Origin: Bhargavaea beijingensis
GTDB taxonomy: Bacteria > Bacillota > Bacilli > Bacillales_A > Planococcaceae
DNA: 57,968 nucleotides
Direction: 5' to 3'
Assembly: GCF_900101985.1 (NCBI RefSeq)
Contig: NZ_FNAR01000015.1
Location: 1-57,968, forward strand
A program made the position numbers and the translations under genes. Below are positions 40,894-49,553 of the stretch, piece after piece. The notes beneath the pieces are model-generated. The model worked only from the letters and a program-made list of their open reading frames with translations. It ran no database searches and had not been told where the DNA came from. Within the stretch, counting starts at the first letter, position 1. Each line of letters begins with the position of its first letter.

Positions 40894-41373
40894 GTGAATA
40901 TTACAATCATTACAGTCGGAAAGCTCAAAGAAAAATATCTGAAAATGGCCATCGAAGAGTACGAAAAACGGCTGCGCACCTATGCGAAAATCCAACTGGC
41001 CGAAGTACCGGATGAAAAAGCGCCCGAGCAGTTGAGTGAAGCGGAGATGGAAAGGGTGAAGAAAAAAGAAGGAGAGCGGATCCTGTCGAAAATTCCGGCC
41101 GACGCCCATGTGATCGCACTCGCCATTGAGGGCAAGCAGCGGTCGTCGGAAGAACTCGCGGCAAACCTCGAATCCCTGATGACCTACGGCAAAAGTAAAG
41201 TCGTATTTGTCATCGGCGGCTCGCTTGGCCTGCATGCCGATGTTCTCAAACGTGCCGACGAGAAACTCAGCTTTTCCAAAATGACCTTTCCTCATCAGCT
41301 GATGAAGCTCATACTGATGGAGCAGGTGTACAGGGCTTTCAGGATCATGAAAAATGAGCCGTATCATAAGTAG
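40894..41373 (+). CDS. rlmH: 23S rRNA (pseudouridine1915-N3)-methyltransferase RlmH
   Basis: This SPOUT-class methyltransferase acts on pseudouridine 1915 of helix 69 in assembled 70S ribosomes. The 159 residues begin [20 protein letters not shown] and have the trefoil-knot SAM loop (FVIGGSLGL) and C-terminal [27 protein letters not shown] at 40894 follows AAAGGTGG. The 3' end (GTATCATAAG) resembles the SCC attachment site used in staphylococci; no integrated element follows. Confidence 0.97.
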   Translation: MNITIITVGKLKEKYLKMAIEEYEKRLRTYAKIQLAEVPDEKAPEQLSEAEMERVKKKEGERILSKIPADAHVIALAIEGKQRSSEELAANLESLMTYGKSKVVFVIGGSLGLHADVLKRADEKLSFSKMTFPHQLMKLILMEQVYRAFRIMKNEPYHK

Positions 41374-41396
41374 GCTGTCAAAAAGGATGTGAGCAG

Positions 41397-41591
41397 ATGA
41401 GATACAACAAAACCGTCATGACGAAATTGATCAACGAGCACCGTGAATTGCATGATGAGCTAAAGAAGATCAAATCCGAGATGGGTCTGGAGAAAAATCT
41501 GGCCATCAAGGCGCTATACCATTCAGTTGTAGCGGATGACGGTCCGTACATGAAGCAGTACCAAGTGTTGGACCGTTTACACGGGGAATAA
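41397..41591 (+). CDS. Small hypothetical protein downstream of rlmH
   Basis: The 64-residue, largely helical, charged protein starts at ATG 41397 after AAAGGATGTGAG. I do not recognise the family. Supporting evidence is the ribosome site, the 23-base gap to rlmH, and a terminator immediately after the stop. It has no membrane segment or cysteine. Confidence 0.55.
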   Translation: MRYNKTVMTKLINEHRELHDELKKIKSEMGLEKNLAIKALYHSVVADDGPYMKQYQVLDRLHGE

Positions 41592-41592
41592 A

Positions 41593-41650
41593 TAAAAATG
41601 ATCATCGGACCTGTCCCATTGCCTGGGCGTGGCTCGGATGATCATTTTTA
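41593..41650. terminator. Bidirectional terminator between the small gene and rluF
   Basis: TAAAAATGATCATC pairs with GATGATCATTTTTA. The A/T flanks give a U run in both directions. It closes both converging genes. Confidence 0.85.
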
Positions 41651-41655
41651 TGTCA

Positions 41656-42363
41656 TTACCATTCTCTTGGTTCGTAGTCGAGTTCCCTGAATAATGCGGT
41701 GCGTTCTTTTTTGGACAGATCCCTCCACTGCCCGGGGGGAAGATTGCCCAGATGGATGTTCATGATCCGGATTCTCTGCAGCCGGTACACTTGGTAGCCC
41801 AAAGCCTCGCACATACGGCGGATCTGGCGGTTCAGCCCTTGTGTGAGAATGATTTTGAAATCATATTTCGATAATTGTTCCGTCTTGCAGGGAAGCGTTT
41901 TGGTCCCCAATATCCTGACGCCCTCTGACATGTTCTTCAGAAATTCAGGGGTGATCGGCTTGTCGACCGAGACGATATATTCTTTTTCATGCTTGTTTTC
42001 GGAGCGCAGGATTTCGTTGACGATGTCCCCGTCATTCGTGAGAAGGATCAGGCCTTCAGAATCCTTGTCGAGACGCCCGATGTTGAACACTCTCAGTGGA
42101 TGGTTGACCAAGTCGACGATATTCCCTTTTACACTTTTTTCTGTCGTGCTCGTGATGCCAACAGGCTTATTCAGCGCAAGATAAACATTGTTCCTGGCCA
42201 CCCGGACGGGATTCCCGTCTACCCGGACATCATCCCCGGGTTCGACTTGAGTGCCGATCGAGACACGTTTGCCGTTGATCGTCACCCGCCCTTCTTCAAT
42301 GAGTTTATCGGCACCGCGCCTGGATGTCTTTCCGGATTCACTGATGTATTTATTGATACGCAT
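41656..42363 (-). CDS. rluF: 23S rRNA pseudouridine synthase, RluF/RsuA family
   Basis: This isomerase converts uridine to pseudouridine in 23S rRNA, by similarity at position 2604. The 235 residues comprise an N-terminal S4 domain (MRINKYISESGKTSRRGADKLIEEGRVTING, about 1-60) and a catalytic domain with the essential aspartate in GRLDKDSEGLILLTNDGD. The RsuA/RluB/E/F signature GLNRQIRRMCEALGY follows. AAGGAAAGGACG precedes the ATG. RluF versus RluB is inferred from overall look, not from alignment. Confidence 0.88.
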   Translation of the reverse strand: MRINKYISESGKTSRRGADKLIEEGRVTINGKRVSIGTQVEPGDDVRVDGNPVRVARNNVYLALNKPVGITSTTEKSVKGNIVDLVNHPLRVFNIGRLDKDSEGLILLTNDGDIVNEILRSENKHEKEYIVSVDKPITPEFLKNMSEGVRILGTKTLPCKTEQLSKYDFKIILTQGLNRQIRRMCEALGYQVYRLQRIRIMNIHLGNLPPGQWRDLSKKERTALFRELDYEPREW

Positions 42364-42408
42364 GTCTGCACGTCCTTTCCTTGATCAGGATCATTGGATT
42401 TGATGCTT

Positions 42409-42438
42409 ACTATACTTTGTTTTATGGGGGAATCACAA
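42409..42438 (-). promoter_or_regulatory. Candidate rluF promoter
   Basis: Minus strand: TTGTGA (42438-42433), an 18-base spacer, then TATAGT (42414-42409), 46 bases before the rluF ATG. Confidence 0.45.
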
Positions 42439-42572
42439 CTACTGATGCAGGGATGTCCCGGTAAGCGGAGTGCAGCAGATGATGATTTGAGTACCTGTCT
42501 TCATGATTCAATATGTATGAAAAATGGGTTTCGGTAAAGGATAACTATGAGTCAGGAAGGAGGAGTTCATAC

Positions 42573-42905
42573 ATGAGTGTGCTTTCACGGATTGCGCTGG
42601 CTCTTTTGATTATCGGCGGGATAAACTGGGGATTGATTGGTCTTTTTCAGTTTGATTTAGTTGCAACGCTATTTGGCGGCCAAGATGCCTTCTTGTCCAG
42701 GGTGGTTTATGGTCTTGTGGGAATCAGTGCCCTGATCTGTATCGGTCTGTTGTTTAAACCGAGTGAAGAGATGGACGACGTGGTGACCGGTGACCGACCC
42801 TCAAGAATCTCCAATCAGGATCTGCGTACAGAATTCGGCGAGGAGCCCGATTTCAGTAAAGAGCGGGAGACTGAGTCAAAAGAGGCGGACCGCAACAAGG
42901 ATTGA
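42573..42905 (+). CDS. DUF378 membrane protein (YuzA-like) with acidic tail
   Basis: The 110-residue protein has two membrane helices with the DUF378 signature LSRIALALLIIGGINWGLIGLFQFDLVATLFGG and a second helix VVYGLVGISALICIGLL. A hydrophilic acidic C-terminal tail of about 45 residues follows. Family function is unknown. ATG at 42573 has GAAGGAGGAG upstream. Confidence 0.85.
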   Translation: MSVLSRIALALLIIGGINWGLIGLFQFDLVATLFGGQDAFLSRVVYGLVGISALICIGLLFKPSEEMDDVVTGDRPSRISNQDLRTEFGEEPDFSKERETESKEADRNKD

Positions 42906-42972
42906 TTGGATCTCAAACACTGCCAGGCTTTGCGCAGAATGTAAGCTTCGCCCGCGTTATTGCGGACTCGTC

Positions 42973-43007
42973 GGCTTTCATCCGTATCATGCGGATGAAA
43001 GCCTTTT
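42973..43007 (+). terminator. Terminator after the DUF378 gene
   Basis: GGCTTTCATCCG and CGGATGAAAGCC form a perfect 12-bp stem with a seven-base loop, then TTTT. Confidence 0.88.
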
Positions 43008-43122
43008 CTATTCTGTACAGTTGAATGCTATTTCACGCATGGTGTTCCTTGTTCGGTCCCGGAGTCCTGATTAAACCGGCAAAAAAGGTATAATTGTACT
43101 GTATGCAATCGGAAGTAAATAG

Positions 43123-43151
43123 GAAAGACAATTGTCGAACTATGTTATAAT
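43123..43151 (+). promoter_or_regulatory. Candidate mqo promoter (extended -10)
   Basis: TATAAT at 43146-43151 is preceded by TGT, giving an extended -10. The -35 at 17-base spacing (GAAAGA) is poor. A palindrome GACAATTGTC (43127-43136) lies in the spacer and could be an operator. A hairpin CCGGTG / CACCGG (43184-43204) lies in the leader. These are the only signals I see in the 349-base gap before mqo. Confidence 0.5.
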
Positions 43152-43254
43152 AAAGATTAAGAATGAACATAAGTTGTTCCCGGCCGGTGCTTGTTGATCA
43201 CCGGGGCAGGAGCTCTATTATTAAAATATAATCCAGGGGATAAGGAAGGTTGTC

Positions 43255-44760
43255 ATGAGCAGCATGCAAAAGCAAACAGATGTGATTTTGATCGGTGCCG
43301 GTATCATGAGCGCGACTTTGGGATCCTTGCTGAAAGAGCTCTCGCCGGATATGAAGATTAAAGTATTCGAGAAATTGGATAAGCCGGGGGAAGAAAGCTC
43401 CAATGAATGGAACAATGCGGGTACGGGCCACTCTGCGCTGTGCGAGCTGAACTACACTCCCCAGAAAGAAGACGGCACGGTCGAAACGAAAAAAGCGGTC
43501 CGTGTAAACGAGCAGTTCCAGCTTTCCCGTCAGTTCTGGGCCCACCTCGTCAAAAACAATCTGATCCAGGATCCCGAGAAGTTCATCATGCCTCTTCCTC
43601 ACATCAGCTTTGTGGAAGGCGAAGACAATGTCTCGTTCCTGAAAAAGCGTTTCGAGGCGCTGTCGGGCAATCCTCTCTTCAAGGGAATGGAATTCAGCGA
43701 CTCCCCTGAAAAGCTGGAGGAATGGATTCCTCTGATGATGGAAGGCCGCCAGGTCGATGAGCCGATTGCGGCGACGAAAATCGACTCGGGCACGGACGTC
43801 AACTTCGGTGCGCTGACCCGCATTCTCTTTGACCACCTGCAGCGCCAGGAAGTCTCGGTCGACTATCGCCACAGTGTCGAGGACATCCGTCGCTCCGGCG
43901 ACAAATGGGAAGTGAAGGTCCGTGACCTCGACGGCAACAAGCTGGAGTACCACACGGCGAAGTTCGTGTTTATCGGTGCGGGCGGCGGCAGCCTGCACCT
44001 GCTTCAGAAAACGGGCATTCCGGAATCCAAGCATATCGGCGGCTTCCCGGTCAGCGGGCTGTTCCTCGTCTGCAACAATCCGGAAGTCATCGAACAGCAC
44101 CATTCGAAAGTATACGGCAAGGCGAAGGTCGGCGCGCCGCCGATGTCGGTGCCTCACCTTGACACCCGCTATATCGACGGCAAGCGTTCCCTCCTCTTCG
44201 GGCCTTACGCGGGCTTTTCGCCGAAGTTCCTGAAGACGGGTTCGTATCTGGATCTGATCAAGTCGGTGAAGCCGAATAACCTCCTGACGATGCTTTCCGC
44301 AGGCGCGAAGGAAATGAAGCTCACGAAGTACCTGATCGAACAACTGATGCTGAACCAGGAACAGCGCATCGATGTGCTCCGCGAATTCATCCCGAACGCG
44401 AAAAGCGAGGATTGGGATGTGGTCATCGCGGGACAGCGCGTCCAGGTCATCAAAGACACCGAGGAAGGCGGAAAGGGCACGCTCCAGTTCGGCACGGAAG
44501 TCGTGACGGCACAGGACGGCTCGGTTGCGGCACTTCTCGGCGCATCTCCCGGCGCGTCCACCGCGGTCCATGTCATGCTTGAAATCCTTGAGCGCTGCTT
44601 CCCTGAGCAGTACGGAGACTGGGAGCCGAAGATCAAGGAAATGGTGCCTTCCTATGGCATTTCCCTTTCGGAGAACCCTGAACTCTTCGAGAAGATTCAC
44701 TTCGAGACTGCAGAAGTGCTCGGCCTGAATGAAACTGAAAAAGAACCGGTTCACAACTGA
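43255..44760 (+). CDS. mqo: Malate:quinone oxidoreductase
   Basis: This peripheral-membrane FAD enzyme oxidises malate to oxaloacetate, passing electrons to the quinone pool. The 501 residues have the FAD-binding start [20 protein letters not shown], the family stretch [21 protein letters not shown], and the C-terminal substrate region [27 protein letters not shown] precedes the ATG. It is a single-gene unit with its own terminator. Confidence 0.97.
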   Translation: MSSMQKQTDVILIGAGIMSATLGSLLKELSPDMKIKVFEKLDKPGEESSNEWNNAGTGHSALCELNYTPQKEDGTVETKKAVRVNEQFQLSRQFWAHLVKNNLIQDPEKFIMPLPHISFVEGEDNVSFLKKRFEALSGNPLFKGMEFSDSPEKLEEWIPLMMEGRQVDEPIAATKIDSGTDVNFGALTRILFDHLQRQEVSVDYRHSVEDIRRSGDKWEVKVRDLDGNKLEYHTAKFVFIGAGGGSLHLLQKTGIPESKHIGGFPVSGLFLVCNNPEVIEQHHSKVYGKAKVGAPPMSVPHLDTRYIDGKRSLLFGPYAGFSPKFLKTGSYLDLIKSVKPNNLLTMLSAGAKEMKLTKYLIEQLMLNQEQRIDVLREFIPNAKSEDWDVVIAGQRVQVIKDTEEGGKGTLQFGTEVVTAQDGSVAALLGASPGASTAVHVMLEILERCFPEQYGDWEPKIKEMVPSYGISLSENPELFEKIHFETAEVLGLNETEKEPVHN

Positions 44761-44769
44761 TAGGAAAAG

Positions 44770-44801
44770 AGCGCCGTTCCACATGGGACGGCGCTTTTTT
44801 T
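44770..44801. terminator. Terminator between mqo and the ECF gene
   Basis: AGCGCCGTTCC and GGGACGGCGCT form an 11-bp stem (one G-U) with loop ACAT, followed by seven T on the plus strand. The minus strand has CTTTTCC after the stem, so it mainly serves mqo. Confidence 0.9.
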
Positions 44802-44806
44802 CATGG

Positions 44807-45346
44807 TTATTTAAATGCGGGGACTTTCTTGAGGGCGATGCAGACCGGGATGGCGACAATCAGGCCGACCACGTTCTGGGTGATGTTCCCCGGGATCGAA
44901 GCCACAGGGATGATCCAGTTGCTGAACAGGACAGCTTCGCACAGGTAGTAGCCCGCGAGCATGAACGGCAGGGAAACAATCGCAGCAATCGTATTGAAAA
45001 CCGGGCTTTTCCCTTCGCGGCCGCCGGACCATGCGATTTTGCCCACGATATAGCCCTGCAGGCCTCGCGTGATCAGGGTGAACGGGGCCCACAGTGTCCA
45101 GCCCGAGACCAGGTCGAACAGAGCCATTCCGACGCCGCCTGCAATGGCACCCTTTTTGGGGCCAAACAAAATGGATGAGATAAAGAGCATCGCCGTCCCG
45201 AGGTGGACAAGCCCGCCGTTCGCGGTGATCGGCAGTTTGATATTGAGCAGCAGCGTCGCTGTAAAGACGAGCGCAATGAGCATGCCGGTGACAATCATAT
45301 CGTAGGTTTTGGTCCGTGTGACGGAAACCGGGTGTGTTTTCTGCAT
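44807..45346 (-). CDS. ECF transporter S component, substrate unknown
   Basis: The 179-residue protein has five or six membrane helices and typical S-component features: MIVTGMLIALVFTATLLLNIKLP, then GGLVHLGTAMLFISSILFGPKKGAIAGGVGMALFDLVSG. It would bind a vitamin-like substrate and use the shared EcfA/EcfT module encoded elsewhere. ATG at 45346 has AAGAAGGAG upstream; the longer upstream open frame is unsupported. I found no riboswitch in the leader (45347-45490), so the substrate cannot be guessed. Confidence 0.85.
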   Translation of the reverse strand: MQKTHPVSVTRTKTYDMIVTGMLIALVFTATLLLNIKLPITANGGLVHLGTAMLFISSILFGPKKGAIAGGVGMALFDLVSGWTLWAPFTLITRGLQGYIVGKIAWSGGREGKSPVFNTIAAIVSLPFMLAGYYLCEAVLFSNWIIPVASIPGNITQNVVGLIVAIPVCIALKKVPAFK

Positions 45347-45492
45347 GATGACTCCTTCTTTTCTGTATGAGATAAGACCTATCATACCGAAATGCTGACT
45401 TATGGAAAGGTTCAATTTTGTCTGTATTGAAGGGGTCAGTTTTAACGTTCTCATGACAAAACGTAGTTGGAACACTTTTATTCCGTTAAACC

Positions 45493-45538
45493 AAAAAGCA
45501 GGCAATGATGTTTGTTCACGCACCATTGCCTGCTTTTT
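45493..45538. terminator. Bidirectional terminator
   Basis: AAAAAGCAGGCAATG pairs with CATTGCCTGCTTTTT in a 15-bp stem with a 16-base loop. On the minus strand it directly follows the stop of the coiled-coil gene. Confidence 0.9.
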
Positions 45539-46284
45539 TACTGTTCAATTTTATCTATCATGATGCCCGGAATTGAAATGCTTGCCCCCATGGTGGATTC
45601 GTAAGTGAGTAGACCGCTGGATATTCCCATGATGGTAATGACATCGTCTTCGAGAATTCTTGAATCAACAATCGAAGAATCAAATTCCCCATAAATGATG
45701 GTATCGTAGTCCTCGTTAACTGCAAATCTGATTTGAGTGGTGCCGTCCCCTTCCATAACCTGAATGACTTTTCCGTGGAATTTCACTTTTTTCCCGATGT
45801 AGTCATCAGGAGTCCTGGCCAATTGGTCATATGTGATTCCTGTCTCATAACCTTTCTTGGCTTCCTCTTCAGCCTTTCGTTTGGCTTCTTTTTCTTCTGC
45901 CTCTTTTCTGGCTGCTTCTTCAGCCGCTTTCTTTTTGGCTTTTGCTTCTTCTTCTTCTGCTTTCTTTTTAGCTGCTGCCTCTTCTGCTTCTTTCTTTACT
46001 TTTTCTTCATCAATTTTCCGTTGTCTTTCAGCTTCCGATAGCTCAAACCACGGTTCGGCTTCTTCTACTTTTGCCTCTAAGTCTTTGATTTTGCCTTCTT
46101 TTTCTCTTAACTTCCCATTGAGATCATCGTACTTTGCTTGTAACGAGGACAGTTCTTTATCTTTTTCAGCCAGCAATTGCTCCTTTTCGGAAGCGTTGCC
46201 GGAGAGGCTGGTAATAAGGAAAAAAACAACAAAGACAATTAAAATTTGTATCCAGAATTTTTTGCTCTTCCAATTGACCTTCAA
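45538..46284 (-). CDS. Membrane-anchored coiled-coil protein with C-terminal OB-like domain
   Basis: This 248-residue protein is of unknown function. Residues 8-27 form a membrane helix (FWIQILIVFVVFFLITSL). Residues 32-78 are a coiled coil, and 85-145 a Lys/Glu/Ala-rich helix of repeated AEEEAKKKA-like units. A compact beta-rich C-terminal domain follows (about 150-248, VKFHGKVIQVMEGDGTTQIR... YGEF), resembling a small OB fold. The start is TTG, with AGGAG upstream. The gene is visibly more AT-rich than its neighbours, suggesting transfer. It is transcribed leftward, against the pst operon. Confidence 0.75.
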   Translation of the reverse strand: MKVNWKSKKFWIQILIVFVVFFLITSLSGNASEKEQLLAEKDKELSSLQAKYDDLNGKLREKEGKIKDLEAKVEEAEPWFELSEAERQRKIDEEKVKKEAEEAAAKKKAEEEEAKAKKKAAEEAARKEAEEKEAKRKAEEEAKKGYETGITYDQLARTPDDYIGKKVKFHGKVIQVMEGDGTTQIRFAVNEDYDTIIYGEFDSSIVDSRILEDDVITIMGISSGLLTYESTMGASISIPGIMIDKIEQ

Positions 46285-46490
46285 CGCTAGCCATCTCCTA
46301 ATCCAAAAGTTTCCTCAATTATACAGGACGACTGATTCTAAAGATATACATTTCTATACAATATACGGAATTTAGATGGGTAATTTATAACTCAATAAAT
46401 TTTAGGCTGTGTCTGTTTTCATTTGCTAAACCTTGCTGTTGAGCCTTTCAATGAGGTTTGTAAAGATTGTTAACCCTGTTGCAGACTCGG

Positions 46491-46529
46491 TTTACAAACG
46501 ATTTACATCTAATTCATTTGTCCTCAACA
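46491..46529 (+). promoter_or_regulatory. PhoP box upstream of pstS
   Basis: Four hexamers at exact 11-base steps match the TTWACA-type PhoP repeat: TTTACA (46491), TTTACA (46502), TTCATT (46513) and TCAACA (46524). They end 61 bases before pstS. This is the classic arrangement for PhoP activation under phosphate limitation. The rest of the 306-base gap (46285-46590) is AT-rich with no gene. Confidence 0.8.
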
Positions 46530-46590
46530 ACCTGTTGCTAAAGTAGGGAATGTAAACAAAACGACTACGACCAACAGGGGGAACATTTAC

Positions 46591-47592
46591 ATGAAAAGCT
46601 GGAAACACTATCTCGGACTCACTGTCGTTTCATCGGCTCTGCTGCTCGGCGCTTGCGGCGGCAACGTGGAAGAAGACACAGCAGAGGATGGAGCAACTGA
46701 AGAACAGGCAGCGGAAAGCGATACGGCAAGCGAATCTGCAGATCAGTCTTCTGAAGCAGCGGTTGAAGGCGAAGTTTCCGGCGATGGCTCAAGCACGGTC
46801 GCGCCAATCATGGAAGCCCTCGTCGAAGAATATTCCGCAACCGGAACGGACGTCCAGGTAACGGTCGGTGTATCCGGAACAGGCGGCGGATTCGAGAAAT
46901 TCATCGCCGGCGAGACCGACTTCTCGAACGCATCCCGCGAGATCAAAGACGAAGAAAAGCAGAAGCTTGAAGAAGCCGGAATCGACTACACAGAATTCCT
47001 TCTCGCCTATGATGGGCTGACAGTGGTCGTCAACCCTGAAAACGACTGGGCAACCGAGCTGACCGTCGAGGACCTGAAGAAAATCTGGGTGGAAGACGGC
47101 ACGACAAAGAAATGGTCCGACATCAATCCGGAGTGGCCGGATGAAGAAATCGTCTTCTACTCCCCGGGCACGGACTCCGGCACATATGACTACTTCAATG
47201 AAGTCATCCTTGAAGAGGAAGACATGGTCCAGAACGCCACGCTTTCCGAAGACGACAACGTCCTGGTACAGGGCGTTCAGGGCGACAAGAATGCCATCGG
47301 CTTCTTCGGATATTCGTACTATGTGGCCAACCAGGACACCATCCAAGCAGTCGCAATCGACGGCGTAGAACCGACGAACGAAACGATCGAATCCGGTGAC
47401 TACTCGCCGCTGTCCCGTCCGCTCTACACATACGTGAGCAACGAGGCGCTTCAGAACGACGCGGCAACTTACGACTTCTTCGAGTTCGCACTGGATAACG
47501 CAGGCGCCATGGCTGAAGCCGTCGGCTATGTCAGCCTTCCCCAGGAAGTGACGGACGAACAGAAAGCAAAGCTGGAAGAATTCAAAAAGTGA
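46591..47592 (+). CDS. pstS: Phosphate ABC transporter substrate-binding lipoprotein PstS
   Basis: PstS captures phosphate outside the membrane for the Pst importer. The 333 residues have a signal peptide with lipobox LLGAC (lipidated Cys near residue 22) and a Glu/Ala/Ser-rich spacer to about residue 65. The PBP fold has phosphate-loop features GSSTVAPIMEAL, GVSGTGGGFEKFIAGE, SNASREI and SPGTDSGTYDYFNE. AACAGGGGG precedes the ATG. Confidence 0.97.
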   Translation: MKSWKHYLGLTVVSSALLLGACGGNVEEDTAEDGATEEQAAESDTASESADQSSEAAVEGEVSGDGSSTVAPIMEALVEEYSATGTDVQVTVGVSGTGGGFEKFIAGETDFSNASREIKDEEKQKLEEAGIDYTEFLLAYDGLTVVVNPENDWATELTVEDLKKIWVEDGTTKKWSDINPEWPDEEIVFYSPGTDSGTYDYFNEVILEEEDMVQNATLSEDDNVLVQGVQGDKNAIGFFGYSYYVANQDTIQAVAIDGVEPTNETIESGDYSPLSRPLYTYVSNEALQNDAATYDFFEFALDNAGAMAEAVGYVSLPQEVTDEQKAKLEEFKK

Positions 47593-47612
47593 CTTTCATC
47601 TCTCTGCAGGGC

Positions 47613-47639
47613 AAATGAGCGGCATTCCGCTGCTCATTT
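47613..47639 (+). terminator. Hairpin between pstS and pstC
   Basis: AAATGA-GCGG pairs with CCGC-TGC-TCATTT (three-base bulge), followed by CTTTCTGCTTT. A partial terminator here would give more pstS than pstCAB message, as in other species. Confidence 0.6.
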
Positions 47640-47671
47640 CTTTCTGCTTTCCAAATAAATGGAGGTAAATG

Positions 47672-48619
47672 ATGGTAAATCCGACTACCCGGGAACGGGC
47701 ATCCGTACAGGAACTGATTGCCAAAGCCGGAAACAACAAACGTAAAAAAGCCATTGAGAAAATCATCCCGGTCATTCTTTTCCTGATTGCAGGCGTCTCC
47801 GTGCTCACAACGATCGGAATTGTCGCGACGCTGATCTTTGAGACGGTGACGTTCTTCAGGCAAGTGCCGATCCTGTCGTTCATCTTCGGAACCGAGTGGC
47901 TGCCGTTCTCCAACAAGGAAGCGAAATTCGGCATCCTGCCGCTGATCGCCGGCACGCTCAAGATTACGCTGATCGCTGTAATCGTGGCGGTCCCGATTGG
48001 CCTCGCGGCAGCGATTTATCTGAGCGAATATGCTTCGGACACCGCTCGCCGGATCATCAAGCCGGTCCTTGAGGTGTTGGCGGGCGTCCCGACAATCGTC
48101 TATGGATTCTTCGCCCTGACTTTCGTGACACCGGTCCTTCAGACGATCATCCCGGACCTGAAGATCTTCAACGCCCTCAGTCCCGGGATCGTGGTCGGAT
48201 TCATGATCATCCCGATGATCGCTTCGCTTTCCGAAGACGCGATGAGTGCCGTGCCGAATGCGATGCGGGAAGGGGCGCTCGCGATGGGCGCGACGAAGTT
48301 CGAGGTTGCGATCAAAGTCGTCCTGCCGGCGGCCCTTTCCGGAATTCTTGCATCGGTCGTCCTCGCCACCTCGCGTGCGATCGGGGAAACGATGATCGTG
48401 TCGCTTGCAGGCGGTTCGACACCGCGCTTTGATGCGAACTTCACCGACTCCGTCCAGACAATGACCGCCTATATCGTCCAGGTTTCCACGGGTGATGCGG
48501 GTTACGGCACTCCGATCTACTATTCGATCTATGCGGTCGGCTTCACGCTGTTCCTCTTCACCCTGCTGATGAACTTCCTGGCAAGCCGCATCACGAAACG
48601 ATTCAGGGAGGCGTACTAA
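47672..48619 (+). CDS. pstC: Phosphate ABC transporter permease PstC
   Basis: The 315-residue permease has six membrane helices and an ABC permease loop (EDAMSAVPNAMREGALAMGATKFEVAIKVVLPAALSG). ATG at 47672 is five bases from GGAGGT; another ATG directly before it (47669) is too close to that site. It ends one base before pstA starts. Confidence 0.95.
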   Translation: MVNPTTRERASVQELIAKAGNNKRKKAIEKIIPVILFLIAGVSVLTTIGIVATLIFETVTFFRQVPILSFIFGTEWLPFSNKEAKFGILPLIAGTLKITLIAVIVAVPIGLAAAIYLSEYASDTARRIIKPVLEVLAGVPTIVYGFFALTFVTPVLQTIIPDLKIFNALSPGIVVGFMIIPMIASLSEDAMSAVPNAMREGALAMGATKFEVAIKVVLPAALSGILASVVLATSRAIGETMIVSLAGGSTPRFDANFTDSVQTMTAYIVQVSTGDAGYGTPIYYSIYAVGFTLFLFTLLMNFLASRITKRFREAY

Positions 48620-48620
48620 G

Positions 48621-49532
48621 ATGAGAATCACTGAACAGCAGCCCGGAGTCAGCAAACGCTATATCGATCCGGATTCCGTCACCAAACGGATGGACGGCCG
48701 GAAAGTCATCAATACGGTTTTCAGATCCTTGTTCTTCATGGCGACACTCGTGGCGCTGCTTGTGCTGGGGATTCTGTTCTACAGGATCCTGTCGCAGGGC
48801 CTTGGCTTCCTGTCCGCGGAATTTTTCCAGAACTTCGCATCGCGAATCCCCGAGAAGGCCGGCATAAAGGCCGCCCTCGTCGGATCGCTCTGGCTCATGG
48901 CGGTCGTCGCGCCGGTTTCGATGTTCCTCGGAATCGGGACGGCGATCTACCTGGAAGAATACGCCAAGAAAAATCGGATCAATGACTTGATCCGGATGAA
49001 TATCTCGAACTTGGCGGGCGTCCCGTCCGTCGTGTTCGGCCTTCTGGGACTGACAATCTTCGTCCGGGCGCTCGCCCTCGGAAACAGCATCCTGGCCGCG
49101 GGCTTCACGATGAGCCTGCTCATCCTGCCGGTCATCATCGTCGCCGCCCAGGAAGCGATCCGCGCCGTGCCGCAGGACGTGCGGGAAGCGTCGTACGGGA
49201 TGGGGGCAACCAAATGGCAGACCATCGTCCGCGTCGTGCTTCCGAGCGCGATTCCGGGCATCCTGACAGGCAGCATCCTCGCCCTGTCGCGTGCGGTCGG
49301 GGAAACGGCACCGCTGATCGTTATCGGCGTGCCGGTCATTATCCACTTCCTGCCGACGGGCGTCACGGATACATTCACGGCGCTTCCGATGCAGATCTAC
49401 GACTGGGCAAAGCGGCCACAGGCCGACTTCCAGCAAGTTGCCTCAGCAGGCATCATTGTTCTCATGGCGTTCCTGCTTTTCATGAATTCGATTGCTGTCC
49501 TGATCCGGAATAAATTCCAGAAGCGGTACTGA
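48621..49532 (+). CDS. pstA: Phosphate ABC transporter permease PstA
   Basis: The 303-residue second permease has a hydrophilic N-terminus of about 30 residues, six membrane helices and the ABC loop QEAIRAVPQDVREASYGMGATKWQTIVRVVLPSAIPG. AGGGAGGCG precedes the ATG inside the pstC end. It pairs with PstC in the membrane. Confidence 0.96.
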   Translation: MRITEQQPGVSKRYIDPDSVTKRMDGRKVINTVFRSLFFMATLVALLVLGILFYRILSQGLGFLSAEFFQNFASRIPEKAGIKAALVGSLWLMAVVAPVSMFLGIGTAIYLEEYAKKNRINDLIRMNISNLAGVPSVVFGLLGLTIFVRALALGNSILAAGFTMSLLILPVIIVAAQEAIRAVPQDVREASYGMGATKWQTIVRVVLPSAIPGILTGSILALSRAVGETAPLIVIGVPVIIHFLPTGVTDTFTALPMQIYDWAKRPQADFQQVASAGIIVLMAFLLFMNSIAVLIRNKFQKRY

Positions 49533-49553
49533 GAACCGAGAGGAGAAAAAGGA

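Noticed and set aside
43198-44859. Open frame of about 550 codons antisense to mqo
   Set aside because: Shadow of mqo; its ends fall in the promoter and terminator of mqo and the translation looks like nothing known.
45347-45490. Riboswitch (for example preQ1 or thiamine) before the ECF S-component
   Set aside because: I could not find a conserved aptamer core or an expression-platform hairpin in the leader.
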